A DNA stretch of 64,000 nt from Mesorhizobium sp. M1E.F.Ca.ET.045.02.1.1 (GCF_003952485.1 NZ_CP034447.1:930001-994000), one strand, 5' to 3'. Shown: positions 31,624 through 40,266, counted from the first letter of the stretch. Numbers and translations: made by a program. The notes: generated by a model from the letters alone, not told the origin.

Positions 31624-32229
31624 ATGAATAGCATGGACCAATCCGCTACATTTTCCGACAGCTACAATCCTTTCGAGCTTTCTGCGGAGGAACTTGACGA
31701 CATCGCTGGGGCGGGTTGGAAAGGTCGCGCCGACGCCGCAGGTGGAGCGTTTGTATCGGGCGCCGGAATTGCGTCTCTCTCCGGGATTTCGCCCGGCAAG
31801 TCGCTTGCGATCGGCGGCCTCAGCGCATTAGGTGCGGGTAGTTCCGGTGCTTCGAGCGGCCGCGTAATCTGTACCCACTTTTTCCGGAAGGGCATGCTGG
31901 ATCGGGAAACTTGGCGAGCTGACCTCGAATTCACAGCCACTCGTCTCTCGCCACGTACCGTGAGAGGGTATCAATATTGGGCTATCCCCTATGTCCGTCT
32001 GATGCGGAGATCTCCCCTCGCCGAAAGAACCATATATCCGCTGGCGGTCTGGAGAGCCGAAGAACTCGCTTATCGGATGGGTCTTCGCAAGAAGGGGAAT
32101 TGGAAAGGCAAGATTGTTCGCGTCGTGGGCGAAAGCATCTGCTACACGATCGGACTTTTCGTTGGCGAACAGAACTGGCAGCAACTTTGGGCTGAGGACG
32201 CCGAGTTCTCCAAGGGACAAGGCGTGTAA
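31624..32229 (+). CDS. putative secreted effector/bacteriocin-like precursor with double-glycine-type leader
   Basis: 201 residues from ATG 31624 (RBS GAGGAA). Residues 1-30 form a class II bacteriocin/microcin-type leader. FELSAEELDDIAGA has Leu at -12, Glu -8, Leu -7, Ile -4, Gly -2 and Ala -1, so cleavage is expected between Ala30 and Gly31. Residues 31-80 are Gly/Ala/Ser-rich (GAGIASLSGISPGKSLAIGG), like small pore-forming peptides. Residues 82-201 form a distinct module beginning ICTHFFRKGMLDRETWRADL, with LSPRTVRGYQYWAIPYVRLM, AEELAYRMG and a C-terminal part near FVGEQNWQQLW. I have the impression of similar modules in hypothetical proteins of Rhizobiales, but cannot name a family. A C39 exporter able to cut this leader is encoded downstream. 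Whether the product is a toxin, signal or structural protein is unknown. Confidence 0.75.
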   Translation: MNSMDQSATFSDSYNPFELSAEELDDIAGAGWKGRADAAGGAFVSGAGIASLSGISPGKSLAIGGLSALGAGSSGASSGRVICTHFFRKGMLDRETWRADLEFTATRLSPRTVRGYQYWAIPYVRLMRRSPLAERTIYPLAVWRAEELAYRMGLRKKGNWKGKIVRVVGESICYTIGLFVGEQNWQQLWAEDAEFSKGQGV

Positions 32230-32258
32230 GGCATCACCCAACCTTAGGAGCTACAGTC

Positions 32259-32471
32259 ATGATGGTATTGTTTCACTTGCTAAAAGAGTCGGCAGTAACC
32301 GCCTTGGCAGCATATGGATGCGTCGCCTTTGCAGCAATATTCTTTCCTTGGATCGAGCCCGTCTCGAAGAACTGGGCGCTTCTTGTTGTTCTGTTCGTGG
32401 TTCAACTTGTCCTCAAGCTGATTTTTAGCAGGGACACGGAGGGCCACTTGCGAAGCTCACTAGGCAGTTGA
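32259..32471 (+). CDS. small two-helix membrane protein, candidate immunity or accessory protein
   Basis: 70 residues behind TTAGGAG (ATG 32259). Two hydrophobic helices at about 10-30 (SAVTALAAYGCVAFAAIFF) and 40-58 (WALLVVLFVVQLVLKLIF) flank a short loop, with a charged tail RDTEGHLRSSLGS. It sits between the leader-bearing precursor and the exporter genes, the usual place of a bacteriocin immunity gene. No family is recognised, so the role is an inference from size, membrane location and position only. Confidence 0.6.
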   Translation: MMVLFHLLKESAVTALAAYGCVAFAAIFFPWIEPVSKNWALLVVLFVVQLVLKLIFSRDTEGHLRSSLGS

Positions 32472-32516
32472 AGACAACCTGAAGTTCACATCCGTCTGCA
32501 AGATGCCTCTTGAGCA

Positions 32517-33743
32517 ATGGCCTTGAGCCTAAAGAGGAACGCGAACATATTCGGCGACATCCACATTGGCCCGGGCCAAACCTGGGCCAGTGTTTGTTGG
32601 GTGTTTATCTTCGCTTCCATTGTGATAGCGGCATTCCTCTTGTCGGCGAAATTTTCCCGACGAGAGCAAGTAAACGGATTTCTCATCGCCAATCCTCAAA
32701 TCATGCGGATCAATGCTCCTCGACCCGGCCGCATACAGCGTATTGTCGTACATGAGGGGCAACGTATGAAGCGAGGGGATGTCCTCATCTATGTCGATCC
32801 GGATCCCAGTCTCGTGAACGGCAGACCGGCCGCTGAATCTGAGATCGACCGAATCAAAGTTGCCGAGTCTGAGCTACGGAGTCGCGTTCAATCCATTGGT
32901 TCTCAAGTCGGTAAGAAAGTAACGGAATATACGGAGCGCATTGACGCTGTAGCGCAACAGGTTGTGGCCGTCCGGAGCGGAGTGGAACTTCAGCAGCAGA
33001 CGATTGCCGTCCTCAAAGAGCAATTGTCGGCAGGTCGGACTTTGAGAGAGTCCGGCGCGATGAGCGTCACTGAAATACAAAGACGCGAGACCGCGCTGCG
33101 CGACGCCGAAATTTCGGTTCAGACTCTGCTTTATTCCCTCCACGAGAATGAAGCGACCTTGGCAGAGCTTCGAGGGCTCAGAGAGCAGGCGCCTATAGAA
33201 GGCGAACTTCGAATTTCAGACTTGCGGCAATCGCTGATTGAACTGGGCCAACGACGAACGGAAGCGGAAGGACGAATGGCCTTCCAGGTCACGGCGCCCG
33301 TTGACGGCACGGTGGACACCATTCTGGTTGCCCCCGGGCAGACGGTGGATCCGAGTTTGACCATGATCTCGCTTCTGCCAGAGACGTCTGTCCTCGTTGC
33401 CGAGATGTACGTCCCGAGCAAGGTGATCGCCTTCGTTGAGCCACACCAGCCGGTGCGGATCGCCTACGACGCTTTCCCCTATGTTCGGTACGGCTTTGCC
33501 GCGGGCAAGGTTGCTTCGGTTTCGGAGACAATCTTAAGGCCGGACGAGCTTCGAAAGACAATCTCATTGGCTGAGCCGAGCTATCGCGTTACCGTTTCCA
33601 TCGAAAACCAGACCATGAGGTCAGGTGACCGAGAAATCCCCCTTCGACCCGGTCTCACACTCAGTGCCGATATAATCCTGGATCGCCAGACGCTCGCGCA
33701 GTGGATCTTGCGTTCGGTCAGGGAGCTGTGGGCTCGGGTATGA
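32517..33743 (+). CDS. HlyD-family periplasmic adaptor (membrane fusion protein) for peptide export
   Basis: 408 residues. One N-terminal membrane helix at about 23-44, then a biotinyl-lipoyl-like half (INAPRPGRIQRIVVHEGQRMKRGDVLIYVD), a long coiled-coil hairpin (about 100-245, regular heptads with ESELRSRVQSIGSQVGKKV), the second lipoyl half (FQVTAPVDGTVDTILVAPGQTVDP) and beta-barrel domains. This is the CvaA/HlyD layout that links an inner-membrane ABC exporter to an outer-membrane channel. Its stop overlaps the exporter start as ATGA. No TolC-type gene is present nearby, so a housekeeping one would be used. Confidence 0.92.
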   Translation: MALSLKRNANIFGDIHIGPGQTWASVCWVFIFASIVIAAFLLSAKFSRREQVNGFLIANPQIMRINAPRPGRIQRIVVHEGQRMKRGDVLIYVDPDPSLVNGRPAAESEIDRIKVAESELRSRVQSIGSQVGKKVTEYTERIDAVAQQVVAVRSGVELQQQTIAVLKEQLSAGRTLRESGAMSVTEIQRRETALRDAEISVQTLLYSLHENEATLAELRGLREQAPIEGELRISDLRQSLIELGQRRTEAEGRMAFQVTAPVDGTVDTILVAPGQTVDPSLTMISLLPETSVLVAEMYVPSKVIAFVEPHQPVRIAYDAFPYVRYGFAAGKVASVSETILRPDELRKTISLAEPSYRVTVSIENQTMRSGDREIPLRPGLTLSADIILDRQTLAQWILRSVRELWARV

Positions 33744-35920
33744 CGGACACCTTTCGCCCGCGGTGGCGCGGATTCGCAAAGTACAGAACACCGGTCATTC
33801 GGCAGGCGACCTTGGCCGAGTGCGGGCTAGCCTGCATCGCGATGATTGCGAACTATTGGGGCTGGAGGATCGATCTTGGCTCTCTGCGCTCACTCGCACC
33901 GCCGTCAATGAAAGGCGCACGGCTCAAGACCGTCCTCAAGCTTGCGAGCCAGTACGGTTTGGAGGGACGTGCGGTCAGGGTCCCCCGGCTCTCTGATCTC
34001 AGGAAGCTCCAGCTGCCCGCCATGCTCCATATTGACGACGACCACTTTGTGGTGCTGGTCAAAGTCCAAAGAAAAGGAGCTGTGGTTCACGACCCAGCAA
34101 TTGGACGCACGGTCATTGGGTGGGAGGAGCTATCCAAGCGCTCAAGAGGGATCGCTGCCGAATTCAGGCCGAGCGGCACCTTCGTGGCGCGGGACCAACG
34201 AAGAAAGCTCTCGCTTTCATCCATTTGGTCACACCTCTATGGTGTGACTCCTACAGTTACGCAGATTATTTTGCTATCGATATTGCTGCAGGTGGCCGCC
34301 GTCGTCGCACCGCTATATCTTCAACTTGCGGTCGATGAAGCCGTAACCAGGCTTGATACTGACCTCATGAACGTCCTGTTTGCGGGGTTCACCTGTTTAG
34401 CAATCATCAACTGTGCGGCGTTCTTTCAGCGTCGGATCATAACTCTACAGATTGGTCAGTCTCTGTCCCTTGGATTGATGAGCAACTTGTTTCGGCATAT
34501 GCTGAAACTTCCCTCGGCCTTTTTCGAACAACGGCACTTGGGCGATGTAACCTCCCGATTCAACTCCACGAATACGGTCCAGGCATTTCTTACGGGCCCA
34601 GCCCTGGACGCACTTGTCGACACCGTTGCAGCCACAATCGCCCTTGCGGTCCTTTTTCTCTACGGCAGCAATTTTGCTCTGATCGTCGTGGGTATCGTCA
34701 GCCTCGAGGGCATTCTCCATTTCGGAACCATCCGCATTAGGCGACTGCTGACGGAAGACAAGCTGGCAACCGAGGCGCGAGAAGAAACCCTCTTTCTGGA
34801 AACGATACGGGCGATCCGCAGTATCAAGCTGTTTGGACGCGAGGATGAACGCTTTGAGCGCTGGCAAACTCGTCTGACGGATATGACGGATGCCAACTTT
34901 CGCCACAGCGCCGCCGATGCGGCCATTCGATCCGTAGCCGACCTGATCGATTCTGTCGGGGCAGCCTTCATCGTTTTTGTCACAGCCCGCGCCGCCATGG
35001 GAGGCTCGTTCACCATCGGTATGATGATGTCCTTCATCGCTTACCAGGTCTATTTCGGCAGAACCGCAAAAAACGCGGTTGATGCCTTGGTAGTGTGGCG
35101 CACCCTTTCCGTCCATCTGGACCGTATAGCCGACTTGGCCCTTGCTTCGCCGGAGGATGGGGAAAGCGGCCTGCGACCTTCAATTTCTGGCTCCATAAAT
35201 GTGAACACAGTCTCGTTTCGGTACCATCCAGATGAACCGCCAATTGTCTCCGATCTATCCCTCTCGATCAGCGCTGGCGAAATGGTCGCGATCACCGGTC
35301 GGTCAGGCGAAGGCAAGACGACACTTCTCAAGCTGATGCTCGGGTTGGAGCGCCCTCTGTCTGGAGAAGTCTCGTATGACGGTATCGGCCTGAACCGGAT
35401 CGCTCGAAACCATTTCATTTCCAACATCGCCACTGTCATGCAAGATGACACGCTGTTGTCGGGAACGATCGCTGAGAACGTCGCCTTCTTTGATACCGAA
35501 CTTGATTTCGAACGCATCGAAGCCTGCGCTCGCCTTGCTTGCATCCATGACGAGATAGACAGCATGCCCATGCGCTACGCCAGCTTGATCGGCGATATGG
35601 GAAGCGCGCTTTCAGGTGGTCAAAAACAGCGTCTGATGATCGCTCGTGCCCTGTACAGGCAGCCAAAGATTCTGTTTATCGACGAGGGAACGTCGCACCT
35701 CGATCTCCAGGTTGAACGCGCTATCAATGACAACCTAACGCAACTTAATATTACGCGTGTTGTCATCGCTCATCGCCCCGACACGCTCAGAATCGCTGAT
35801 CGTGTATTCAATATGAGTAGCGGAGGGCTTGCAGAACTGATGGTCATGCACACGGACACCGAGCGCGACGGTAATATTGGCCGGATGCAAGAGCTCAGGT
35901 CGAAGTCACAGTTTTCCTAA
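33740..35920 (+). CDS. C39-peptidase-containing ABC exporter (PCAT, CvaB/LagD type)
   Basis: 726 residues. N-terminal C39 cysteine peptidase: Gln22 and Cys28 in RQATLAECGLACIAMI, His102 in DDDHFVVLVKV and Asp118 in VVHDPAIGR, so the catalytic residues are complete. Six-helix membrane domain at about 160-440. Nucleotide-binding domain with Walker A GRSGEGKTT, signature LSGGQKQRLMIARAL, Walker B ILFIDEGTSHLD (Gly in place of the common Ala) and H-loop IAHRPDTL. Such transporters cut double-glycine leaders on the cytoplasmic side and export the mature part; the leader gene lies two genes upstream. Translationally coupled to the adaptor gene. Confidence 0.95.
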   Translation: MTDTFRPRWRGFAKYRTPVIRQATLAECGLACIAMIANYWGWRIDLGSLRSLAPPSMKGARLKTVLKLASQYGLEGRAVRVPRLSDLRKLQLPAMLHIDDDHFVVLVKVQRKGAVVHDPAIGRTVIGWEELSKRSRGIAAEFRPSGTFVARDQRRKLSLSSIWSHLYGVTPTVTQIILLSILLQVAAVVAPLYLQLAVDEAVTRLDTDLMNVLFAGFTCLAIINCAAFFQRRIITLQIGQSLSLGLMSNLFRHMLKLPSAFFEQRHLGDVTSRFNSTNTVQAFLTGPALDALVDTVAATIALAVLFLYGSNFALIVVGIVSLEGILHFGTIRIRRLLTEDKLATEAREETLFLETIRAIRSIKLFGREDERFERWQTRLTDMTDANFRHSAADAAIRSVADLIDSVGAAFIVFVTARAAMGGSFTIGMMMSFIAYQVYFGRTAKNAVDALVVWRTLSVHLDRIADLALASPEDGESGLRPSISGSINVNTVSFRYHPDEPPIVSDLSLSISAGEMVAITGRSGEGKTTLLKLMLGLERPLSGEVSYDGIGLNRIARNHFISNIATVMQDDTLLSGTIAENVAFFDTELDFERIEACARLACIHDEIDSMPMRYASLIGDMGSALSGGQKQRLMIARALYRQPKILFIDEGTSHLDLQVERAINDNLTQLNITRVVIAHRPDTLRIADRVFNMSSGGLAELMVMHTDTERDGNIGRMQELRSKSQFS

Positions 35921-35924
35921 AATT

Positions 35925-36083
35925 ATGCGCAAGGTGCTGGAAACCTCTGATTATTCTCTGATCCTGAAGACCAAAACGAGGCGACAGGCTTTGCCGAGCG
36001 GTGATCCGCCGGAGCCTGGGCGCCGGGAGCAAGGACTTGCAGCGTATCCGATACATGGACCTCTCCCCCGGCCGCCGAAATGA
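35925..36083 (+). CDS. possible small basic peptide between exporter and M16 genes
   Basis: 52-codon frame from ATG 35925 (MRKVLETSDYSLILKTKTRR) to TGA 36083, rich in Arg, Pro and Lys. It begins 4 bases after the exporter stop, but its RBS is poor and there is no leader motif or membrane helix. It may be a real small gene or just a chance frame in a 180-base gap. Confidence 0.25.
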   Translation: MRKVLETSDYSLILKTKTRRQALPSGDPPEPGRREQGLAAYPIHGPLPRPPK

Positions 36084-36098
36084 GGACTGTGAGAAGCC

Positions 36099-37406
36099 AT
36101 GCTGAGCTCGATTAGAAGATGGATAGCACCTGATGTACATGACGCCCGCAGCAGCGCGGTACTGTACATTGAGACTGCTGCCGTCGACGGATACATAGTC
36201 CATCATTGGGTCCCTGTCGGAAGCGCGGCCGACCCTATCCCTGGGGCGGCACATCTTCTTGAGCATCTTCTGTCGGCAGCCGGAAAATCCTACGGAACGG
36301 CTCCCACGGCACTTTATTCCGCAAATGCGTTTACATCATTTTTCTGGACTCGGTTTGACGCGAAGGTCGCTCAGGGCCGCCTCATTGAAGCGATCGACCA
36401 ACTCCGATTGTTGCGAGAGCTACGGAACCTCTCCCCCAAGCTTATCGAAACCGAGAAATCCATTACAAGACAGGAGATCTATCAGTACCGCTCTGCCTTT
36501 GCGGAACTGGAACAGCATCGCGCGTTCGACGCGCAGTTGTTTTCGAACTCCTTCCTCGAGCGATGGCCTATGGGCACGATCGAGGGCATAGAGGCCCTTA
36601 CTGGGAGGGGACTGAACGAATTCCACCGGCAGCAGTATTCTGCCGCGCGCACTTTGACAGTTATCCTCGGCAACCATGCTGGCCCAATAGTGGAGCGGCA
36701 GTTGCGTTCCCAGTATCGGTCGGCCCGAATTGGCTCCCTCAGCCTCCATGCCGAACCTGAACGGCAGAAGAGAGGGCTGCGAGGCTCTGCTTCGTGGCTG
36801 GCGCTTGAGGGGGAGCCTCCGGCAACGACCGGTTTCCTGGAGATGACTGCACCGGTACCTTCTCTTCAACGGGAGCGCGTCCTTCACAAAATGCTGGCAC
36901 AACCCTCAGCGGAAGAAGCCGCGCAGCCCGCCATGCGATCCATCCTTGCAGGCTTTCTTGCGAGCAGGTTGCCGGGAAGTCCTCATCACGAACTGGTCGA
37001 CAAATCGCGCTTGGCTGCCAAGCTTGAGATATGGCTGGAACCGTTCCCGAACAATTTGTTGCGCATGACCACGGATGCGCTGGCCGCAGGAGAAGTTTCT
37101 GGAGAGGAACTCTCACGGGGTCTGCAACAATACTTTGATGGTTTTCTACGAACCGGGCTCGATCCTGCGACCTTCGGGCGGCTGCGGGACCGTGAAATCA
37201 AGCTCTTGGACAACCGCGCTGAAAGCTCCCGAGACTTTGCCGTTGCGCTTGGTGAAGAGATCCTTCTCTGCGGGTATGACATCGCAGTGGACCGAAGGGA
37301 CACATTGAGGCGTTTGACGTCCGATGGGATAAATGCCTGGCTTGCCACCATCGGCAAGCCGCTGCGCGCCGGAGCGTTGATCCTTAAGCCGGAGGCGGCA
37401 ACATGA
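36099..37406 (+). CDS. M16 family zinc metallopeptidase, catalytic subunit
   Basis: 435 residues with the inverted zinc motif HxxEH as His52-Leu-Leu-Glu55-His56 in GAAHLLEHLL. A third ligand Glu, probably Glu126 in IETEKSITRQEI, lies at about the family spacing. FLERWPMGTIEGIEALTGRGLNEFHRQQYSAARTLTVILGN matches the M16 N-terminal domain (normally P-x-G-x3-G-x-L ... F-x2-Y). A second, M16-like C-terminal half lacks zinc residues. No signal peptide, so it should act in the cytoplasm. It is followed without gap by an M16 protein lacking zinc ligands, so the two probably form a heterodimer like PqqF/PqqG-type or mitochondrial-processing-peptidase pairs. Likely substrate is the precursor or its leader, by context only. 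Confidence 0.85.
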   Translation: MLSSIRRWIAPDVHDARSSAVLYIETAAVDGYIVHHWVPVGSAADPIPGAAHLLEHLLSAAGKSYGTAPTALYSANAFTSFFWTRFDAKVAQGRLIEAIDQLRLLRELRNLSPKLIETEKSITRQEIYQYRSAFAELEQHRAFDAQLFSNSFLERWPMGTIEGIEALTGRGLNEFHRQQYSAARTLTVILGNHAGPIVERQLRSQYRSARIGSLSLHAEPERQKRGLRGSASWLALEGEPPATTGFLEMTAPVPSLQRERVLHKMLAQPSAEEAAQPAMRSILAGFLASRLPGSPHHELVDKSRLAAKLEIWLEPFPNNLLRMTTDALAAGEVSGEELSRGLQQYFDGFLRTGLDPATFGRLRDREIKLLDNRAESSRDFAVALGEEILLCGYDIAVDRRDTLRRLTSDGINAWLATIGKPLRAGALILKPEAAT

Positions 37407-38707
37407 CGAAGCACTTCCGAACATTGATCGGTGGATTGCGGCGCAACCTTTTCAAAGCAAGGGCATCAACTGAAACAAGGCTAAAAGCTGCTCTCTCAAA
37501 CAGCCCGACCGGCATCCAATTTCTCTTCCAGCCAAGCTCGACGCAGCAGTCGGCGGCTATCGGATTTGCGTTCCGGGGCGGCATCGCGCACGATCCGGAG
37601 GATGGACCCCACACCTCGCTCGTGGCGCCGCGGATGCTGCTCGAAAGCGCCCTCAACCGAACCGGGGGCCAAATCTCCGAAACGCTGACTGACCTGGAGG
37701 GTACTTTTGTCCTTAACGCCGAACCTGAGGCGATTTTCGGGCTAGTGGTGGGACCGAAGAAAAGCATTCTCGAAATCATTCACCACTCGCGAGAATTTCT
37801 CGCTATGCCTCAAATCTCAGAAAGGATGCTCGACGACATCAAGAAGTTGGTGTTCGACCAGCTAACTGAGCACGCAGCCGAGCCATACACAAAGGCCCAG
37901 CAGGCCTTTCTTGACGGTTTATGCCTGCCTCACCCTTATGTGAGATCGGTCATTCCTGACCCTGAAATGGTGAAGAACATCACAGCCGCAGACGTGGTGA
38001 CCTGGCACAGTGAACGACTGGTAAAGTCCCGGCTGATCGTCAGCGTGGTGGGGCACATCAGCGAAGTTGAAGCCGGTTCACTTGTGGACGCGCTCTTCGG
38101 TCGATTGCCGAAAGGATACCCGTCCCGGAAGATTGAAGGCGTCGAGTTCAAGCCGATCGCCCCAACCCCAATCACAGTCTCGACCGACACGCCTGATCAG
38201 GCGGTCATCGGCATTGGAAGCGCCAGCGTTTCAGTGTCACAGCCAGAGAGTTGGCTGGCGGCAAGGATGTTGGCCCACATCCTTGCGGGCGATGAAAACG
38301 CCAGATTGTTTCGCGAGGTACGCAATGGCACGGGAAAGACATACGGGCTGCAGTACCACTTCGACTTCTTCCTGGGCGCAAGCTTCTTCGTGCTATTCGG
38401 AGCCATCGCCAAGGAGGATCTGAATGGCACACTATCCACGATCCGCTCCTCAATCGACTCCTTTGTAACGCAAGGGCCGACGGCTGCAGAAATCGCGCTT
38501 GCAAGAACGGCCGTTTCGGCTCTGATGCGCACAGTAACCCAAGACCACAGCGCGTTTGCACGTGAACTGACAAATCTGCTCTTTTTTGGTTGGTCGGTAG
38601 ACGACATCAACAGAGCGGACACTTTGGCAGCGGAAATCGACCTCAGCACATCACGGTACAGGGAGGAGCTGATCTCATTGCCGCCGTTGGTCGTGGTGGC
38701 CGGATGA
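37403..38707 (+). CDS. M16 family non-catalytic partner subunit
   Basis: 434 residues, overlapping the previous gene as ATGA. The M16 fold is clear: IGFAFRGGIAHDPEDGPHTSL stands where HxxEH would be, and the motif is missing (APRMLLESALN). LPHPYVRSVIPDPEMVKNITAADVVTWHSERL and LIVSVVGHISEVEAGSLVDALFGRLP follow. The second half retains the Arg/Tyr substrate-clamping motif (LFREVRNGTGKTYGLQYHF) typical of the non-catalytic or C-terminal M16 domain. It is therefore the complement of the upstream protein, which has zinc ligands but no obvious Arg/Tyr clamp. Last gene of the operon; a strong hairpin terminator follows 60 bases on. Confidence 0.85.
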   Translation: MTKHFRTLIGGLRRNLFKARASTETRLKAALSNSPTGIQFLFQPSSTQQSAAIGFAFRGGIAHDPEDGPHTSLVAPRMLLESALNRTGGQISETLTDLEGTFVLNAEPEAIFGLVVGPKKSILEIIHHSREFLAMPQISERMLDDIKKLVFDQLTEHAAEPYTKAQQAFLDGLCLPHPYVRSVIPDPEMVKNITAADVVTWHSERLVKSRLIVSVVGHISEVEAGSLVDALFGRLPKGYPSRKIEGVEFKPIAPTPITVSTDTPDQAVIGIGSASVSVSQPESWLAARMLAHILAGDENARLFREVRNGTGKTYGLQYHFDFFLGASFFVLFGAIAKEDLNGTLSTIRSSIDSFVTQGPTAAEIALARTAVSALMRTVTQDHSAFARELTNLLFFGWSVDDINRADTLAAEIDLSTSRYREELISLPPLVVVAG

Positions 38708-38770
38708 CTTTCAGGCCTCTTGGCCATTGTCGTGGCGAGCGTGCCGTTCGCCATCGCCACACCATGGCTG

Positions 38771-38809
38771 TTCAGGCCCGGTCCGGCGGCAATCCGGTCC
38801 GGGCCTGAA
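38771..38809. terminator. convergent hairpin terminator between the M16 operon and dctA
   Basis: TTCAGGCCCGG (38771-38781) and CCGGGCCTGAA (38799-38809) form a perfect 11-bp stem with a 17-base loop. It sits between two convergent stops and could end transcription from both sides. Confidence 0.65.
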
Positions 38810-38828
38810 TGAGCATCGAGGTTGAATG

Positions 38829-40163
38829 TCAGGCCGGCTGCAGGCCGCCCGACAGCGCCAGGTCGGCCTCTTCCGGCAACTGGCCGGCCATGGCGGCGGC
38901 GAACTGCTTCTGGTCGAGTTCGCCTTCCCAGCGCGCCACGACGATGGTCGCAACCGCATTGCCGACGAAGTTGGTGAGCGCGCGGCATTCCGACATGAAG
39001 CGGTCGACGCCGAGGATCAGCGCCATGCCGGCGACCGGTACCGAAGGCACGACCGAGAGCGTGGCGGCTAGCGTGATGAAGCCGGCACCGGTGATGCCGG
39101 CGGCGCCCTTCGAGCTCAGCATGGCGACGAGCAACAAGAGGATCTGGTCGCTGAGAGTGAGCGGCGTGTCGGTCGCCTGGGCGATGAAAAGCGCTGCAAG
39201 CGTCATGTAGATGTTGGTGCCGTCGAGGTTGAAGGAATAGCCGGTCGGGATGACCAGGCCGACCACCGAGCGCTTGCAGCCGGCGCGTTCCATCTTGGCC
39301 ATCAGGCCGGGAAGTGCGGCCTCCGACGACGAGGTGCCGAGGACCAGCAGCAGCTCTTCCTTGATATAGCGGATCAGCGCCAGGATGGAGAAGCCGTTGT
39401 ACCATGCGACCGCGCCCAGCACGACCAGCACGAAAAGCAGCGACGTCAGGTAGAAGGTGCCGATCAGGAAGGCCAGGTTGGCGATGGTGCCGATGCCGTA
39501 TTTGCCGACGGTGAAGGCCATGGCGCCGAAAGCGCCGATGGGGGCTGCCTTCATCAGAATGGCGACGAGGCGGAAGATCGGTGCGGTCAGCGCCTGCAGG
39601 AAATCGACGACCGGACGGCCGCGCTCGCCGACGAGCGCCAGCGCCACGCCGAACAGCACCGAGAAGAACAACACCTGCAGGATATCACCCTGCGCGAAGG
39701 CGCCGGTGATGGTGTCGGGGATGATGTTCATCAGGAAGCCGACGATGGTCGTGTCATGCGCCTTTTCGGTGAAGGTCGAGACCTTCGAGGCATCAAGCGT
39801 CGCCGGATTGATGTGCATGCCGGCGCCGGGCTGGATGACGTTCGAGACGACGAGGCCGACGACGAGCGCCAGCGTCGAGAAGACGAGGAAATAGGCCATG
39901 GCCTTGCCGGCGACGCGGCCGACCTTGTGCAGGTCGGAGACACCGGCGATGCCGGTCGCGACGGTGAGGAAGATCACCGGCGCGATGACCATCTTGACCA
40001 GCTTGATGAAGGCATCGCCAAGCGGTTTCAGCGAAGCGCCGAAATCGGGATAGAAATGGCCGAGCAGGATGCCGGCGGCGATCGCCACCAGAACCTGCAC
40101 ATAGAGATGCCGGTAAAAGGGAACCTTGCCGCGCGGTTCCGCGGCAGCGACTGCGGTCTGCAT
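38829..40163 (-). CDS. dctA: C4-dicarboxylate:H+/Na+ symporter
   Basis: 444-residue inner-membrane symporter (DAACS/SLC1 family) for succinate, fumarate and malate, which rhizobia need for symbiotic nitrogen fixation. Motifs are [63 protein letters not shown] (serine-rich re-entrant loop), [23 protein letters not shown] and [21 protein letters not shown]. The gene is divergent from dctBD and preceded by a perfect sigma-54 promoter. RBS GGAGGA precedes ATG 40163. Confidence 0.97.
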   Translation of the reverse strand: MQTAVAAAEPRGKVPFYRHLYVQVLVAIAAGILLGHFYPDFGASLKPLGDAFIKLVKMVIAPVIFLTVATGIAGVSDLHKVGRVAGKAMAYFLVFSTLALVVGLVVSNVIQPGAGMHINPATLDASKVSTFTEKAHDTTIVGFLMNIIPDTITGAFAQGDILQVLFFSVLFGVALALVGERGRPVVDFLQALTAPIFRLVAILMKAAPIGAFGAMAFTVGKYGIGTIANLAFLIGTFYLTSLLFVLVVLGAVAWYNGFSILALIRYIKEELLLVLGTSSSEAALPGLMAKMERAGCKRSVVGLVIPTGYSFNLDGTNIYMTLAALFIAQATDTPLTLSDQILLLLVAMLSSKGAAGITGAGFITLAATLSVVPSVPVAGMALILGVDRFMSECRALTNFVGNAVATIVVARWEGELDQKQFAAAMAGQLPEEADLALSGGLQPA

Positions 40164-40220
40164 CGTATCCTCCGTTCAGCCCCGATCGAGAAAGCTCGAC
40201 CTCCCTGGGGCAGTTGACCT

Positions 40221-40243
40221 CCACAGCCTCGCGGCTGCTGTGG
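40221..40243. promoter_or_regulatory. hairpin in the dctA untranslated leader
   Basis: CCACAGC (40221-40227) and GCTGTGG (40237-40243) form a 7-bp stem between the sigma-54 promoter and the dctA start codon. Its role is unknown. Confidence 0.35.
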
Positions 40244-40250
40244 ATGCATT

Positions 40251-40266
40251 TGCAATGGGCGTGCCA
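40251..40266 (-). promoter_or_regulatory. sigma-54 (-24/-12) promoter of dctA
   Basis: On the minus strand TGGCAC-GCCCA-TTGCA matches the RpoN consensus TGGCAC-N5-TTGCA exactly. It lies 88 bases before the dctA ATG and is expected to be activated by DctD. Confidence 0.92.
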
